A stretch of 64,000 nt of DNA, taken from positions 61,925 through 125,924 of the forward strand of contig NZ_JBBBNV010000014.1 in assembly GCF_037137075.1 (NCBI RefSeq), written 5' to 3'. This DNA comes from JBBBNV01 sp037137075 (lineage in GTDB: Bacteria; Bacillota; Bacilli; Paenibacillales; NBRC-103111). Both the position numbers and the translations under genes were made by a program. Of the stretch, positions 44,040 to 52,900 are shown in pieces (position 1 is the first letter of the stretch; every line of letters begins with the position of its first letter). The notes beneath the pieces are model-generated. The model was not told the origin of the DNA. It saw only the letters and a program-made list of their open reading frames with translations, and ran no database searches.

Positions 44040-44055
44040 ATCGTGAGTTTACGAT
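44040..44055. promoter_or_regulatory. Candidate LysR-type operator dyad
   Basis: ATCGT and ACGAT flank six bases (GAGTTT), a 16-bp perfect dyad between the -10 box and the LysR start codon. LysR regulators commonly bind such sites near their own gene. Confidence 0.4.
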
Positions 44056-44089
44056 AAATTAATTCTATATGATGGGAGGCTTTCATAGC

Positions 44090-44992
44090 ATGAACATCAG
44101 CCAATTGGAAACACTTCAAACGATTTCCAAAACAATGAGCTTCCGTAAAGCCGGAGAGCTGCTCAATTTAACGCAGCCTGCGGTTTCCGCGCAAATCAAA
44201 AGCCTGGAGGATGAATTCAAGGCCGTCCTGATTGACCGGAACCAGCCTGTCACCCTTACGGATAGCGGTGTTATTTTTTTGCAGCATGCGGAGAAAATAT
44301 TACTGATTGTCGAAGAACTGAAGCAGCGGCTTAACGACCTCAACCAGACGCCGCAGGGCCATATTCACCTGGGGACGACCACCTCCATCGCCATGCAGAT
44401 CCTGCCGCGGGTGCTGTCCTATTTTCAAAACCAGTTTCCGTTAATCAAAATTACGATTCACTCCATGCCCTCCTCGCAAATCATGACAAGCGTGGAAAAC
44501 GGCAGTGTCGATATCGGCATCGCCTACCTGTTCGAGAAATCGCCCGGGCTGGAAAGCTCCATTTTGTACTATGACACCTTCGAGCTTGTTGTTTCACCTC
44601 ATCATCCTCTCAGCAAATACAAGCATACGACGGTGGAGTCGCTTCGGGACATTCCGTTCATTATGCTCTCCCCCGACACGGCGATCCGCAGATTCGTCGA
44701 CCAAATCTTCAACAAACTGGACATTCAGCCATCCATTGTGATGGAATTGTCCAGCAGCGAGGAAGTGAAGCGCATGGTCGAGCTGAACCTTGGCGCGGCG
44801 ATTATTTCCAAGCTGTCCATCGCCCAGGAGCTCCGGCTTGGCACACTCAAGATGATCCAGGTAAGCGAGCTGGAGAGCAGCCATCCGGTCGGGGTTATTT
44901 TCAAATCAGGCAGATACTTGAATTCGGCGATGCACCAGTTCCTCAGCGACCTGAAAGGCATGCCGGAGGCTCAATTCATCGGCTCGGAATAG
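44090..44992 (+). CDS. LysR-family transcriptional regulator
   Basis: A 300-residue regulator. The N-terminal helix-turn-helix has LTQPAVSAQIKSLEDEF; the effector-binding domain from about residue 88 (GHIHLGTTTSIAMQILPRVL) has the two-lobed periplasmic-binding-like fold. The ATG at 44090 follows GGGAGGC at nine bases. Its stop lies 16 bases before the histidinol phosphatase start, so the two form an operon, and it is divergent from the DHA2 exporter gene. The effector is unknown. It resembles CysL/CysB-like members in the DNA-binding part. Confidence 0.93.
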   Translation: MNISQLETLQTISKTMSFRKAGELLNLTQPAVSAQIKSLEDEFKAVLIDRNQPVTLTDSGVIFLQHAEKILLIVEELKQRLNDLNQTPQGHIHLGTTTSIAMQILPRVLSYFQNQFPLIKITIHSMPSSQIMTSVENGSVDIGIAYLFEKSPGLESSILYYDTFELVVSPHHPLSKYKHTTVESLRDIPFIMLSPDTAIRRFVDQIFNKLDIQPSIVMELSSSEEVKRMVELNLGAAIISKLSIAQELRLGTLKMIQVSELESSHPVGVIFKSGRYLNSAMHQFLSDLKGMPEAQFIGSE

Positions 44993-45008
44993 GAGGCAAC
45001 TCACAAAA

Positions 45009-45815
45009 ATGAAATTTGACCTGCATACCCACCATACTCGCTGCGGCCATGCGCGGGGCAGCATCCGGGATTATATTGAAGCGGCTCTCAAGGCAGGCTT
45101 ACAGGTAATCGGCATCTCCGATCATTCCCCTTATTTCGGAAGCGGCAAAGAGCAGCCCTTCCCGCAAATCGCGATGGGCGTCAGCGAATTCCCTCGTTAT
45201 ATTGAAGAAGTGCTCCAGCTCAAGGCGGAATATCAAGGCCGTATTGAAGTGCTGCTCGGTGTAGAATCCGACTTTTTTCCGGAGCACGCCGAGGTATACC
45301 GCCGCGTTTATGCCCAATATCCGTTTGATTACGTGATCGGTTCGGTTCACAAATCGGACGGCATCAGCATTTTTAACAAAAACCGGTGGAACAAGCTCAA
45401 TATGCGGCAAAGGGTGGAGCAGAAAGAACGCTATTACGATTTGATCCAGCAGTCCGCCCGCAGCGGCATGTTTCAAATTCTGGGGCATATCGATGCCATG
45501 AAGGGCTACTATCCGGAATTTTCCGCGATTCAGACCAAGGCAGTAGAAGATACCCTCCGGATTATCGGCCAAGAAGGAATGGCCATCGAGATTAACACCT
45601 CCGGCAAAACGAAGGATTGCGGCGGATGGTATCCGGCGGATGAAATTCTGGAGCTGGCCCTTCATTACGGCGTTCAGGTCACATTTGGCTCCGATGCCCA
45701 CGACCCTCACCGGGTCGGCGACGACTGGGATGAGGTGTCCCGGCGGCTGAAGGAAATCGGGTTCCGCGAATGGGTGTACTTTGTACAGAAGGAACGGCGC
45801 AGCGTCCCGCTGTAA
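45009..45815 (+). CDS. hisJ: Histidinol-phosphatase, PHP family (HisJ/HisK type)
   Basis: A 268-residue PHP-fold metallohydrolase. The four motifs are MKFDLHTHHTRCGHA, GISDHSPYFG, GVESDFFPEH and FGSDAHDPHRVGD, with additional metal ligands in VIGSVHKSDG and LGHIDAMKGY. It catalyses the eighth step of histidine biosynthesis in Bacillus-type bacteria. The gene is away from a his operon, as in B. subtilis. It follows the LysR gene closely. The start has AGGAGG 12 bases upstream. Confidence 0.93.
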   Translation: MKFDLHTHHTRCGHARGSIRDYIEAALKAGLQVIGISDHSPYFGSGKEQPFPQIAMGVSEFPRYIEEVLQLKAEYQGRIEVLLGVESDFFPEHAEVYRRVYAQYPFDYVIGSVHKSDGISIFNKNRWNKLNMRQRVEQKERYYDLIQQSARSGMFQILGHIDAMKGYYPEFSAIQTKAVEDTLRIIGQEGMAIEINTSGKTKDCGGWYPADEILELALHYGVQVTFGSDAHDPHRVGDDWDEVSRRLKEIGFREWVYFVQKERRSVPL

Positions 45816-45854
45816 TCATTTGAATGAGCAGCATCCTGAAATCAGACGAAAATA

Positions 45855-45893
45855 CTTTCCAACGCGCGCTTGGGATTCGCTCGCGTTGGAAAG
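45855..45893. other. Perfect 12-bp stem-loop after hisJ
   Basis: CTTTCCAACGCG pairs with CGCGTTGGAAAG around a 15-base loop. It lacks a T-run on either side, so it is not a typical terminator, though it could act as a transcript 3' end signal. Confidence 0.55.
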
Positions 45894-45952
45894 AACATCT
45901 CAACCATTTCCCGGGCAATGCTCTTCAATTATCTTCACTTATCTGCTCTACT

Positions 45953-46005
45953 CTTCACTTCTTCACTTCACTTCTTCACTTCTTCACTTCTTCACTTCTT
46001 CACTT
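45953..46005. repeat. Octanucleotide tandem repeat (CTTCACTT)n
   Basis: Two perfect CTTCACTT units (45953-45968), a five-base interruption, then four more perfect units (45974-46005) and decayed copies to about 46020. It is intergenic, downstream of hisJ. Confidence 0.8.
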
Positions 46006-46218
46006 CTTCGCTTCGCTCTTCCCTTCTCTTCGCCCTGCTTCTTGCTTTCGGCCCCTGTGAGCAATTTAGAAATTCCAACGATTTCAGGCCTCAAATAAAT
46101 TACATCTAGCTAGCGGAAAAGCAGCCTGTTCGTGCCATCGATGCGACGTATGGACGAATCAAATTAATAAAACGATCGTCTTGATCGTGAATATACCTGC
46201 GAGCTGACGAATTTCGTA

Positions 46219-47037
46219 TCAGTGAGCGCCGGTAAAAGCATATTCCGTGCCGCAAGGCCCTCCGTCCTCATTCACCGCAACGATAACCGCCGAGCCGTCG
46301 GCACGGTACAGGGGGTTATAATATTTGGCGATGCGCTCCGTCGATTCATCTGCATAATGACAAATAAACGCCCGCCGGAAACGGTCCTTGGAGCGGTTCG
46401 GGAATGACCCGTGGATAACGCTGCCGTTAAAAAACAGCACATCCCCTGCCTCCATATTAACCGGAACCGCAGTATAGCCCGCCGGAACATCGACTTCTTC
46501 ACGTGTGAAGGAGACCTTCGGATCAGCCGCATGAGGGCATTCCACTTCAAACCGGTTTGTTTTCGGCACTATTACCAGTCCGCCGTTCTCTTCATCCGCC
46601 GCATCGACCGCGGTCCAGGCCGCGATACATGTCCCCGGATCCATTTTTAAATAAAACTGGTCTTGATGCAGCGCTTGTCCCTTGGCTCCCGGCGGCTTGA
46701 AATAAAACATGCTCTGCGCAGCCAGCGGCTCCTTGCCGAATAAATCCGCAAGCACATTCATTACCTTCGGATGAATCATATATTTCATCGCCAGCTCGTT
46801 TACCCGATGCGGATGCATCATCCTGGGATACAGCTTGAGCGCATCCCCTTTGGCCTGCTCCTCCGGTACGGGGTGGAAGCAATTTGGAATCGGGCCGCCG
46901 GCATGAAGACGCATGAACTCACCTGCAATTTCCGCCACTTCTTCCCTAAACAATCCTTTTACAACTAAAAATCCATCCTGCTCGAACTGTTGCTTTTGAT
47001 CTGCTGAGAGAACCCCGCCAATTGTATAATCCGCCAT
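46219..47037 (-). CDS. Phytanoyl-CoA dioxygenase (PhyH) family protein
   Basis: A 272-residue iron(II)/2-oxoglutarate dioxygenase fold. The metal triad is seen as LHQDQF (His and Asp) and VIHGSFPNRS (distal His); the Arg in RRAFICHY should bind 2-oxoglutarate. The ATG at 47037 has AGGAAGGGG upstream. It is divergent from an AraC-type gene starting 83 bases away, a pairing often seen for Paenibacillus sugar or secondary-metabolism dioxygenases. The substrate is unknown. Confidence 0.9.
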   Translation of the reverse strand: MADYTIGGVLSADQKQQFEQDGFLVVKGLFREEVAEIAGEFMRLHAGGPIPNCFHPVPEEQAKGDALKLYPRMMHPHRVNELAMKYMIHPKVMNVLADLFGKEPLAAQSMFYFKPPGAKGQALHQDQFYLKMDPGTCIAAWTAVDAADEENGGLVIVPKTNRFEVECPHAADPKVSFTREEVDVPAGYTAVPVNMEAGDVLFFNGSVIHGSFPNRSKDRFRRAFICHYADESTERIAKYYNPLYRADGSAVIVAVNEDGGPCGTEYAFTGAH

Positions 47038-47120
47038 AAAAGTATGACCCCTTCCTGTTCTTGCTTGATTAGAATATGACCTCATTATAAAATCAAACCA
47101 GAACAGGAGGAATGAACCTG

Positions 47121-47963
47121 ATGGCTGACGATCATAACAATCCTGCTGATCATTACCATGAATCGGCTTCGCCGCCTCCGGGAATATGGGTAGCCGGCCA
47201 TTTTATAGAGCAGGATGACTACCTTGTCCGGCGCAGCGGCGGGACCAAGGATTGGCTGATTACATACACGCTTCGCGGCGAAGGGCACTATATGCTCCAG
47301 CATGCCCATTATCCGTGCCGGGAAGGAGACGTGGTGCTTTTATCCCCGGGCACACCCCATCTGTACCGTACCCCGCCGGGAGGCTGCTGGGAGTTTATGT
47401 GGGCTCATTTTATTCCCGACCCTCGCTGGTCGGCATGGCTTCGTTTGCCAAGCGATTCCAAGGGGATGGACATCCTGCATATCGGCCATGCTTCCAGCCG
47501 GGAACGCCTGCGCGGCGCCTTCGAGCGCTTAATCCAGTCCAGCCGGGACAGCAGCCGTTATCATATGCTGCTGTCGCTCAATGCAATGGAGGAAATATTG
47601 CTCTATCTCCAGCAGAGCACAGACAACAGCACACAGTCGATCGATCCCCGTGTCGAGGACACGCTGCAATACATTAGCCGCCATCTGAAGGAGCAGCATC
47701 GTATCGAGCACTTGGCACGCCGTGTTCTGCTCTCTCCTTCACGGCTGTCCCATTTGTTTAAAGAAGAGACCGGCGAATCGATTGTAGAGACGCTGCTGAA
47801 CATTCGTTTGCGCCAGGCTGCGCGTCTGCTGGAGCATACCACGATGTCGGTTGCCGAAATTGCGGAGGAGGTGGGCTTCCACAGCCCGTTTTATTTTACC
47901 AAGCAATTCAAGCATCGCTTCGGGCTGAACCCGACCTCCTACCGAGGCAGATACAGCCGTTAA
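47121..47963 (+). CDS. AraC-family transcriptional regulator with cupin sensor
   Basis: A 280-residue regulator. Residues about 20-150 form an AraC-type cupin ligand domain (YTLRGEGHYMLQH, DVVLLSPGTPHLYR, WEFMWAHFIP). The last 100 residues hold the double helix-turn-helix ending VGFHSPFYFTKQFKHRFG. I chose the ATG at 47121, which lies ten bases after AGGAGG; the ATG at 47112 is too close to it. It probably controls the divergent PhyH gene in response to a sugar-like ligand. Confidence 0.92.
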   Translation: MADDHNNPADHYHESASPPPGIWVAGHFIEQDDYLVRRSGGTKDWLITYTLRGEGHYMLQHAHYPCREGDVVLLSPGTPHLYRTPPGGCWEFMWAHFIPDPRWSAWLRLPSDSKGMDILHIGHASSRERLRGAFERLIQSSRDSSRYHMLLSLNAMEEILLYLQQSTDNSTQSIDPRVEDTLQYISRHLKEQHRIEHLARRVLLSPSRLSHLFKEETGESIVETLLNIRLRQAARLLEHTTMSVAEIAEEVGFHSPFYFTKQFKHRFGLNPTSYRGRYSR

Positions 47964-48041
47964 CCGGTTCCTGTACACATGCGGTCTGTTTATGGATCTT
48001 GCTGCATCGTATAATTCGCGGCAATGAGCCGGAAATAAGCG

Positions 48042-48075
48042 AAAAAAAAAATGACCTGCCGCATCCGGCAGGTCC
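48042..48075 (-). terminator. Terminator-like hairpin oriented to the minus strand
   Basis: GACCTGCCG pairs with CGGCAGGTC; in minus reading a run of ten T residues follows, but there is no minus-strand gene immediately upstream. In plus reading there is no T-run, so it is not a good terminator for the AraC gene. Confidence 0.55.
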
Positions 48076-48208
48076 AAACGTTATATTAAAAAGGGGGTCT
48101 TGCTTATTATAATACCCGACCATTGTTATCGGTTCGTAACAGAAATATTTCATTTGTGTAACAAATTTCGCGTTTAGCTTGATTTTTAGAAGGAGCTGCT
48201 AATCCGTC

Positions 48209-49162
48209 ATGTGGTTTGTCTTGTCTGTTTCCAGCGCGGTTTTGTTCGGGCTTGCCGGTTTATTTATGAAAGTAAGTCAAGCCAACAAAGGGAATCCTCA
48301 CTGGCTGCTGTTTGGGTTATATGTTTCAGGCACAGCCGGATTTTGGGTCAACAGCCTATGGGAAGGAACGCTCATTTGGACGAGCGCCCCGCTCTGGACG
48401 GCGGGAATTCTGATTGGAATCGGTTCGGCCTGGGGCAACTACGTTTTTATGAAGGCGCTCGAATACGGTCCGGCCAGCCTCACTTCTCCGCTGACGAATA
48501 TGAACATAGTCCTCATTATATGCATGTCCTTCTTTATATATCATGAACCCATTGCAGGCGCGCAATTGGCGGGCATCGGTGCCCTGCTGCTGGCCGTTGT
48601 GCTGATTTCTATCCGCAGCAAGGAAGCTTTGACGATTCGGGACGGCAAGTGGTTTTGGCTTGTTGCCGCCGCCATAATTTTGTTTGCCATCCGCAATGGA
48701 GGATTGAAGGTGACTGCCGCATCAGGACTCGCCAATACGCCGATATTGTTTTACGGTTATTTGCTGTCCGCCATCTGGTTTGGGGCAGCTGCCTGGCGCA
48801 GCGGCAAAGAAGCTCACGCTTCAGGCTCTATGACCGCTTCGATCCCGGGGCATTTGCCAAGCAAGCCTGCCGGCAGCGCTCAAGCGTCCCCTGCTTCTGC
48901 GGACAAGCCAGCTGCCCCTCAACATGCCCGCCGGGCCGGATTCAGCTGGGGACTGCTGGCCGGACTGTTCTCCTACGGGGGCCTGCAGCTGTACTCTCTG
49001 GCCCTGCACAGCGGGCCTGCGAATATAGTGGCGCCGATTTTTGCAACCAACGGCCTTGTGATTGCAGCAGGCTCCATTGTGTTGTACCGCGAACGGCTGA
49101 CCCGTCTGCAGACCGCCGCCATGGCCTGCCTCTTTGTTGGCCTAATCCTGGTGCGTATATAA
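48209..49162 (+). CDS. EamA-type (DMT superfamily) transporter
   Basis: A 317-residue membrane protein with about nine transmembrane segments in two EamA halves (LFGLAGLFMKVSQAN, GNYVFMKALEYGPASLTSPL; GGLQLYSLALHSGPANIVAP). Between the halves there is an unusual insert of about 45 residues rich in Ala, Ser and Pro. The ATG at 48209 follows AGAAGGAGCTG. It should be an exporter of small metabolites; the substrate is unknown. Confidence 0.88.
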   Translation: MWFVLSVSSAVLFGLAGLFMKVSQANKGNPHWLLFGLYVSGTAGFWVNSLWEGTLIWTSAPLWTAGILIGIGSAWGNYVFMKALEYGPASLTSPLTNMNIVLIICMSFFIYHEPIAGAQLAGIGALLLAVVLISIRSKEALTIRDGKWFWLVAAAIILFAIRNGGLKVTAASGLANTPILFYGYLLSAIWFGAAAWRSGKEAHASGSMTASIPGHLPSKPAGSAQASPASADKPAAPQHARRAGFSWGLLAGLFSYGGLQLYSLALHSGPANIVAPIFATNGLVIAAGSIVLYRERLTRLQTAAMACLFVGLILVRI

Positions 49163-49241
49163 CAAACCGAATCAGCTTACGAGAGATATGAATCCGAGGC
49201 TGGGTGGCTGTTCGAGGCTGGGACTAAATCGATTTCCGCAC

Positions 49242-49281
49242 AAAAAACCGCTGGTCGTCGCCCGGAAGGCGTGACCAGCGA
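49242..49281 (-). terminator. Terminator of the sdhCAB operon
   Basis: In minus reading CGCTGGTC pairs with GACCAGCG around a GC-rich loop and runs into GGTTTTTTG. It lies about 45 bases past the sdhB stop. Confidence 0.85.
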
Positions 49282-49324
49282 TTTTGCATAAGCCTTTATA
49301 TTTTCATTCTATACTGCTGCAGGA

Positions 49325-50077
49325 TTAGAACTGAAGCCATTTTTTGAACAAGTGCTTCGTTGTATCCGCATTGATCGCAGCAATCGACGTCGTAAGCGGA
49401 ATTCCTTTCGGGCAGGAGCGCACACAGTTCTGCGAGTTACCGCAGCCCTCGATGCCCCCATCCTCCATGAGCGTATCCAGACGCTCTTCCTTGTTCATCT
49501 CGCCTGTTGGATGAGCATTAAACAAACGGACTTGCGAGATTGGCGCCGGACCGATAAAGCTGCTGCGGTCGTTTACGTTCGGGCACGCCTCAAGGCAGAC
49601 GCCGCATGTCATACATTTAGCCAGCTCATAGGCCCATTGACGCTTCGATTCCGCCATCCGCGGTCCCGGTCCGAGGTCGTAGGTACCGTCAATCGGAATC
49701 CACGCTTTGACGCGCTTCAGTGAATCGAACATCCGCTCACGGTTAATAACCAGGTCACGCATCACCGGGAAGGTGGACATCGGCGCTACGCGCACCGGCT
49801 GCTCCAGCTTGTCGATTAACGCCGAGCACGCTTGACGCGGCTTGCCGTTAATGACCATTGAACAGGCCCCGCATACTTCCTCCAGGCAGTTCGACTCCCA
49901 GCAAATCGGTGTCGTTTTTTGCCCGCTTGCATTTTGGGGATTGCGCTGAATTTCCATCAGCGCGCTGATTACGTTCATATTCGGGCGGTAAGGAACTTCG
50001 AATTCCTCGGTATACGGAGCAGATTCCGGACTATCCTGACGCGTTACAACGAATTTTACCGTTTTGTTGTCGGCCAT
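49325..50077 (-). CDS. sdhB: Succinate dehydrogenase iron-sulfur subunit
   Basis: A 250-residue iron-sulfur subunit that carries electrons from FAD to the heme and menaquinone. Cluster ligands are visible: the 2Fe-2S group in CWESNCLEEVCGAC with a later Cys in RQACSA, the 4Fe-4S group in CMTCGVCLEACP, and the 3Fe-4S group in CGNSQNCVRSCPKG. It is the last gene of sdhC-sdhA-sdhB, with two bases between sdhA and its start, the Bacillus order. Confidence 0.97.
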   Translation of the reverse strand: MADNKTVKFVVTRQDSPESAPYTEEFEVPYRPNMNVISALMEIQRNPQNASGQKTTPICWESNCLEEVCGACSMVINGKPRQACSALIDKLEQPVRVAPMSTFPVMRDLVINRERMFDSLKRVKAWIPIDGTYDLGPGPRMAESKRQWAYELAKCMTCGVCLEACPNVNDRSSFIGPAPISQVRLFNAHPTGEMNKEERLDTLMEDGGIEGCGNSQNCVRSCPKGIPLTTSIAAINADTTKHLFKKWLQF

Positions 50078-50079
50078 GA

Positions 50080-51837
50080 TTAATGTCCTCCTTTCTTATC
50101 CGTGGTGTAGTCACGCTTACGCGGCGCAATCAAGGAAACATCGACATCTTCATAATCGATCGTCGGTCCGTCCGGCGTCCATTTCGCCAGCGTGGTTTTC
50201 AGGAACTTATCATCATCCCGGGTCGGGAATTCAGGCTTGTAGTGAGCGCCGCGGCTTTCATTACGCATCAGGCCGCCCAGCGTCATCGCCTCTGCCAGCT
50301 CCAGCATGTTCCACAGCTGGCGGGTGAAAGCGACACCCTGGTTGTTCCAGCGGGCTGTATCGGTGATGTTGATTTTGGTATAGCGCTGCTTCAATTCTTT
50401 GATTTTGTCAATGGTTTGCTGCAAACGGTCGTTGTAGCGAACAACGGTCATGTTGCTGAGCATCCAGTCGCCAAGCTCTTTATGAAGGACGTAAGCGTTC
50501 TCCGTGCCATCCATTTTAAGCAGGGCTTCATGCTGCTGCGTACGTTTGTTTTTCTCCTGGTCGAATACCGAGCTGGATACATCCTCAGCCGATTTTTTCA
50601 TCCCGCGGATGTACTCGATGGCTTTCGGACCGGCTACCATGCCGCCGAAAATCGCCGATACCAGCGAGTTCGCGCCCAAACGGTTGGCGCCGTGATATTG
50701 ATACTCGCATTCGCCGGCTGCGAACAGCCCCGGAATGTTCGTCATTTGATTGTAATCTACCCACATGCCGCCCATCGAATAGTGGACCGCAGGGAAAATT
50801 TTCATCGGGATTTTGCGCGGGTCGTCGCCCATAAACTTCTCGTAAATCTCGATAATGCCGCCGAGCTTCACATCCAGCTCCTTCGGGTCCTTGTGGGACA
50901 GGTCCAGATAAACCATGTTCTCGCCGTTGATACCGAGCTTCTGGTCTACGCAGACAGAGAAAATCTCGCGCGTCGCGATATCCCGCGGCACCAGGTTTCC
51001 GTAGGCAGGGTATTTCTCCTCAAGGAAGTACCAAGGCTTACCGTCTTTGTACGTCCAGATACGGCCGCCTTCACCGCGCGCCGACTCACTCATCAGACGC
51101 AGCTTGTCGTCCCCTGGAATCGCTGTCGGGTGAATCTGAATGAACTCCCCGTTCGCATAGGTAACGCCCTGCTGGTAAACGGCACTGGCCGCCGTACCGG
51201 TGTTGATGACGGAGTTCGTCGTTTTTCCGAAGATAATCCCGGGTCCGCCTGTCGCCAGAATGGTCGCATCCCCGCGGAAGGTTTGAACCTCCATGCTGCG
51301 CAGGTTTTGCGCTGACACACCGCGGCAGATGCCCTCGTCGTCGATAACTGCGCCAAGGAATTCCCAATGCTCATATTTCGTAACAAGACCGGCTGCTTCC
51401 CAGCGGCGCACTTGCTCGTCAAGCGCGTACAGGAGCTGCTGTCCGGTTGTCGCACCGGCAAATGCGGTACGGTGATATTGTGTTCCCCCGAAACGGCGGA
51501 AATCGAGCAAGCCCTCCGGTGTACGGCTGAACATCACGCCCATGCGGTCCATCAAATGGATGATGCCGGGCGCTGCGTCACAGAGCGCTTTGACCGGAGG
51601 CTGGTTCGCCAGGAAGTCGCCGCCGTATACCGTATCGTCAAAATGCTCCCAGGGCGAGTCGCCTTCCCCTTTTGTGTTGACGGCACCGTTGATGCCGCCC
51701 TGCGCACAGACGGAGTGGGAGCGCTTCACGGGAACAATCGAAAACAAATCTACATGCACGCCGGCTTCGGCTGCTTTGATGGTTGCCATCAGGCCCGCCA
51801 GACCGCCGCCGACAACGATCACTTTATTTTTAGCCAT
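50080..51837 (-). CDS. sdhA: Succinate dehydrogenase flavoprotein subunit
   Basis: A 585-residue flavoprotein that oxidises succinate to fumarate. The FAD dinucleotide fold is VVGGGLAGLMATIKAAEAG; the covalent FAD His is in the SHSVCAQGGING motif; the substrate region is HPTAIPGDDKLRLMSESARGEGG; the C-terminal catalytic Arg region is RNESRGAHYKPEFP. It sits between sdhC and sdhB. Size and order match the B. subtilis enzyme. Confidence 0.98.
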   Translation of the reverse strand: MAKNKVIVVGGGLAGLMATIKAAEAGVHVDLFSIVPVKRSHSVCAQGGINGAVNTKGEGDSPWEHFDDTVYGGDFLANQPPVKALCDAAPGIIHLMDRMGVMFSRTPEGLLDFRRFGGTQYHRTAFAGATTGQQLLYALDEQVRRWEAAGLVTKYEHWEFLGAVIDDEGICRGVSAQNLRSMEVQTFRGDATILATGGPGIIFGKTTNSVINTGTAASAVYQQGVTYANGEFIQIHPTAIPGDDKLRLMSESARGEGGRIWTYKDGKPWYFLEEKYPAYGNLVPRDIATREIFSVCVDQKLGINGENMVYLDLSHKDPKELDVKLGGIIEIYEKFMGDDPRKIPMKIFPAVHYSMGGMWVDYNQMTNIPGLFAAGECEYQYHGANRLGANSLVSAIFGGMVAGPKAIEYIRGMKKSAEDVSSSVFDQEKNKRTQQHEALLKMDGTENAYVLHKELGDWMLSNMTVVRYNDRLQQTIDKIKELKQRYTKINITDTARWNNQGVAFTRQLWNMLELAEAMTLGGLMRNESRGAHYKPEFPTRDDDKFLKTTLAKWTPDGPTIDYEDVDVSLIAPRKRDYTTDKKGGH

Positions 51838-51851
51838 GCTTATTCACTCCC

Positions 51852-52502
51852 TTAGTCCTTGATGGTCGGTATGCTGTTAAACTGCGGGTCCATAAATGCC
51901 GCGAGCGAAGCAATAAACATTGCTGCCATCACAACAAAAACGCCTGCCCAGATATAGGAAGACACTTTTTGCGCGCGCGGGCCGATTGTAATCCCCCAGC
52001 TGACCAGGAACGACCACATGCCGTTGGAGAAGTGAAAACAGGCAGCCAAAATACCAATGGTGTACAGCGCAAACATCACCCCGTTTGTCGAGATGCCGTG
52101 CATCACTTTACCCAGCTCGATATGCTCCAGTCCGAGTGCGACCTGTACACGGGTTTGGAACACGTGCCATGCGATATATACCAAGGTAATGACCCCGGTC
52201 ACACGCTGCAGCGTAAACATCCAGTTGCGGCCGTAGCTGTAACGGTTGACGTTATTATTGGACTGGAATGCAACATACAGCCCGTAGACGCCGTGATAAA
52301 GCAAAGGCAGCCAGATGCCGAACAGCTCCAGCAAGAAAATTAACGGCAAATCATTCAGCCATTTGACCTGCTCGGCGAACTGTACAGGCCCGCCCCGAAA
52401 CGCTTCATAGTTCGTCAGCATGTGTTCAACCAGAAAAAAACCGACTGGTACAACGCCGAGAAGCGAGTGAAGCTTTCGATAGTAATACGAATTTCCGGTC
52501 AT
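51852..52502 (-). CDS. sdhC: Succinate dehydrogenase cytochrome b558 subunit
   Basis: A 216-residue membrane anchor with five transmembrane segments. It carries two hemes; likely axial His residues lie in RKLHSLLG, LVEHMLTN, LLYHGVYG, IAWHVFQT and CFHFSNGM. The start is the ATG at 52502 (MTGNSYYYRKLHS), which aligns with the B. subtilis N-terminus; a TTG two codons earlier also has AAGGGGGG nearby. First gene of the sdhCAB operon. Confidence 0.95.
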   Translation of the reverse strand: MTGNSYYYRKLHSLLGVVPVGFFLVEHMLTNYEAFRGGPVQFAEQVKWLNDLPLIFLLELFGIWLPLLYHGVYGLYVAFQSNNNVNRYSYGRNWMFTLQRVTGVITLVYIAWHVFQTRVQVALGLEHIELGKVMHGISTNGVMFALYTIGILAACFHFSNGMWSFLVSWGITIGPRAQKVSSYIWAGVFVVMAAMFIASLAAFMDPQFNSIPTIKD

Positions 52503-52900
52503 GTGCAAAAATTCCCCCCTTAATTAGTTGAAAAGCATCGGTACATGCACCCAGAATATACAGCCTTCTTTCAAAAATAAAAAGCAGCCTGTCTATACAT
52601 ATAAGAACCATCAGAGCATATCCGGAAAGCGGATTCTTATATGGGGACAAACACATACCATTTTACTCCTGCACGTACCAAGCGTCAACAAAACGCCACA
52701 AAATCCGGCAGTTTTTGCGTTCACGCCTAGTGTCGTAACATTTGTGGCCTTTTATACCGGCATTTCACATTTTGTGAACAATGCGTGACAGGTACTATGT
52801 TACGCCTGTATCGCTTATAATGGAAGTGCGTATTTTTTATAAATGCTTATGCAGCTTAGTTATAAGAGGGACTTTTATATGGTAAGGAGAGAACTCGGTT
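52503..52900. other. 398-bp divergent regulatory region of sdhC and a LysR gene
   Basis: The sdh promoter lies at 52751-52778 with a palindrome over its -35 box, and a TATAAT -10 box for the LysR gene is at 52816-52821. The sdh mRNA would thus have a leader of about 240 bases. I see no riboswitch or leader peptide in it. Confidence 0.5.
52751..52778 (-). promoter_or_regulatory. sdhCAB promoter with overlapping palindrome
   Basis: In minus reading TTCACA, a 16-base spacer, then TATAAA. The -35 is one arm of a perfect dyad, TTCACA-TTT-TGTGAA (52764-52778 on the plus strand), which would suit a repressor such as the divergent LysR protein. Confidence 0.55.

Larger units (their letters stand above)
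45816..46218. other. 403-bp region between convergent hisJ and phyH genes
   Basis: It holds a perfect 12-bp stem-loop (45855-45893), an octanucleotide tandem repeat (45953-46005) and a small dyad near 46172-46188 (ACGATC/GATCGT). No gene is supported. Confidence 0.5.

Noticed and set aside
45953..46005. Repeat array considered as CRISPR
   Set aside because: The units are only eight bases long and abut directly, with no spacers.
50083..51315. 410-codon plus-strand open frame opposite sdhA
   Set aside because: It is the mirror of a highly conserved gene, has no ribosome site and no recognisable domain.
52764..52778. sdh palindrome considered as a Rex site
   Set aside because: The half-sites are in the opposite order (TTCACA..TGTGAA, not TTGTGA..TCACAA) and the spacing is three bases.
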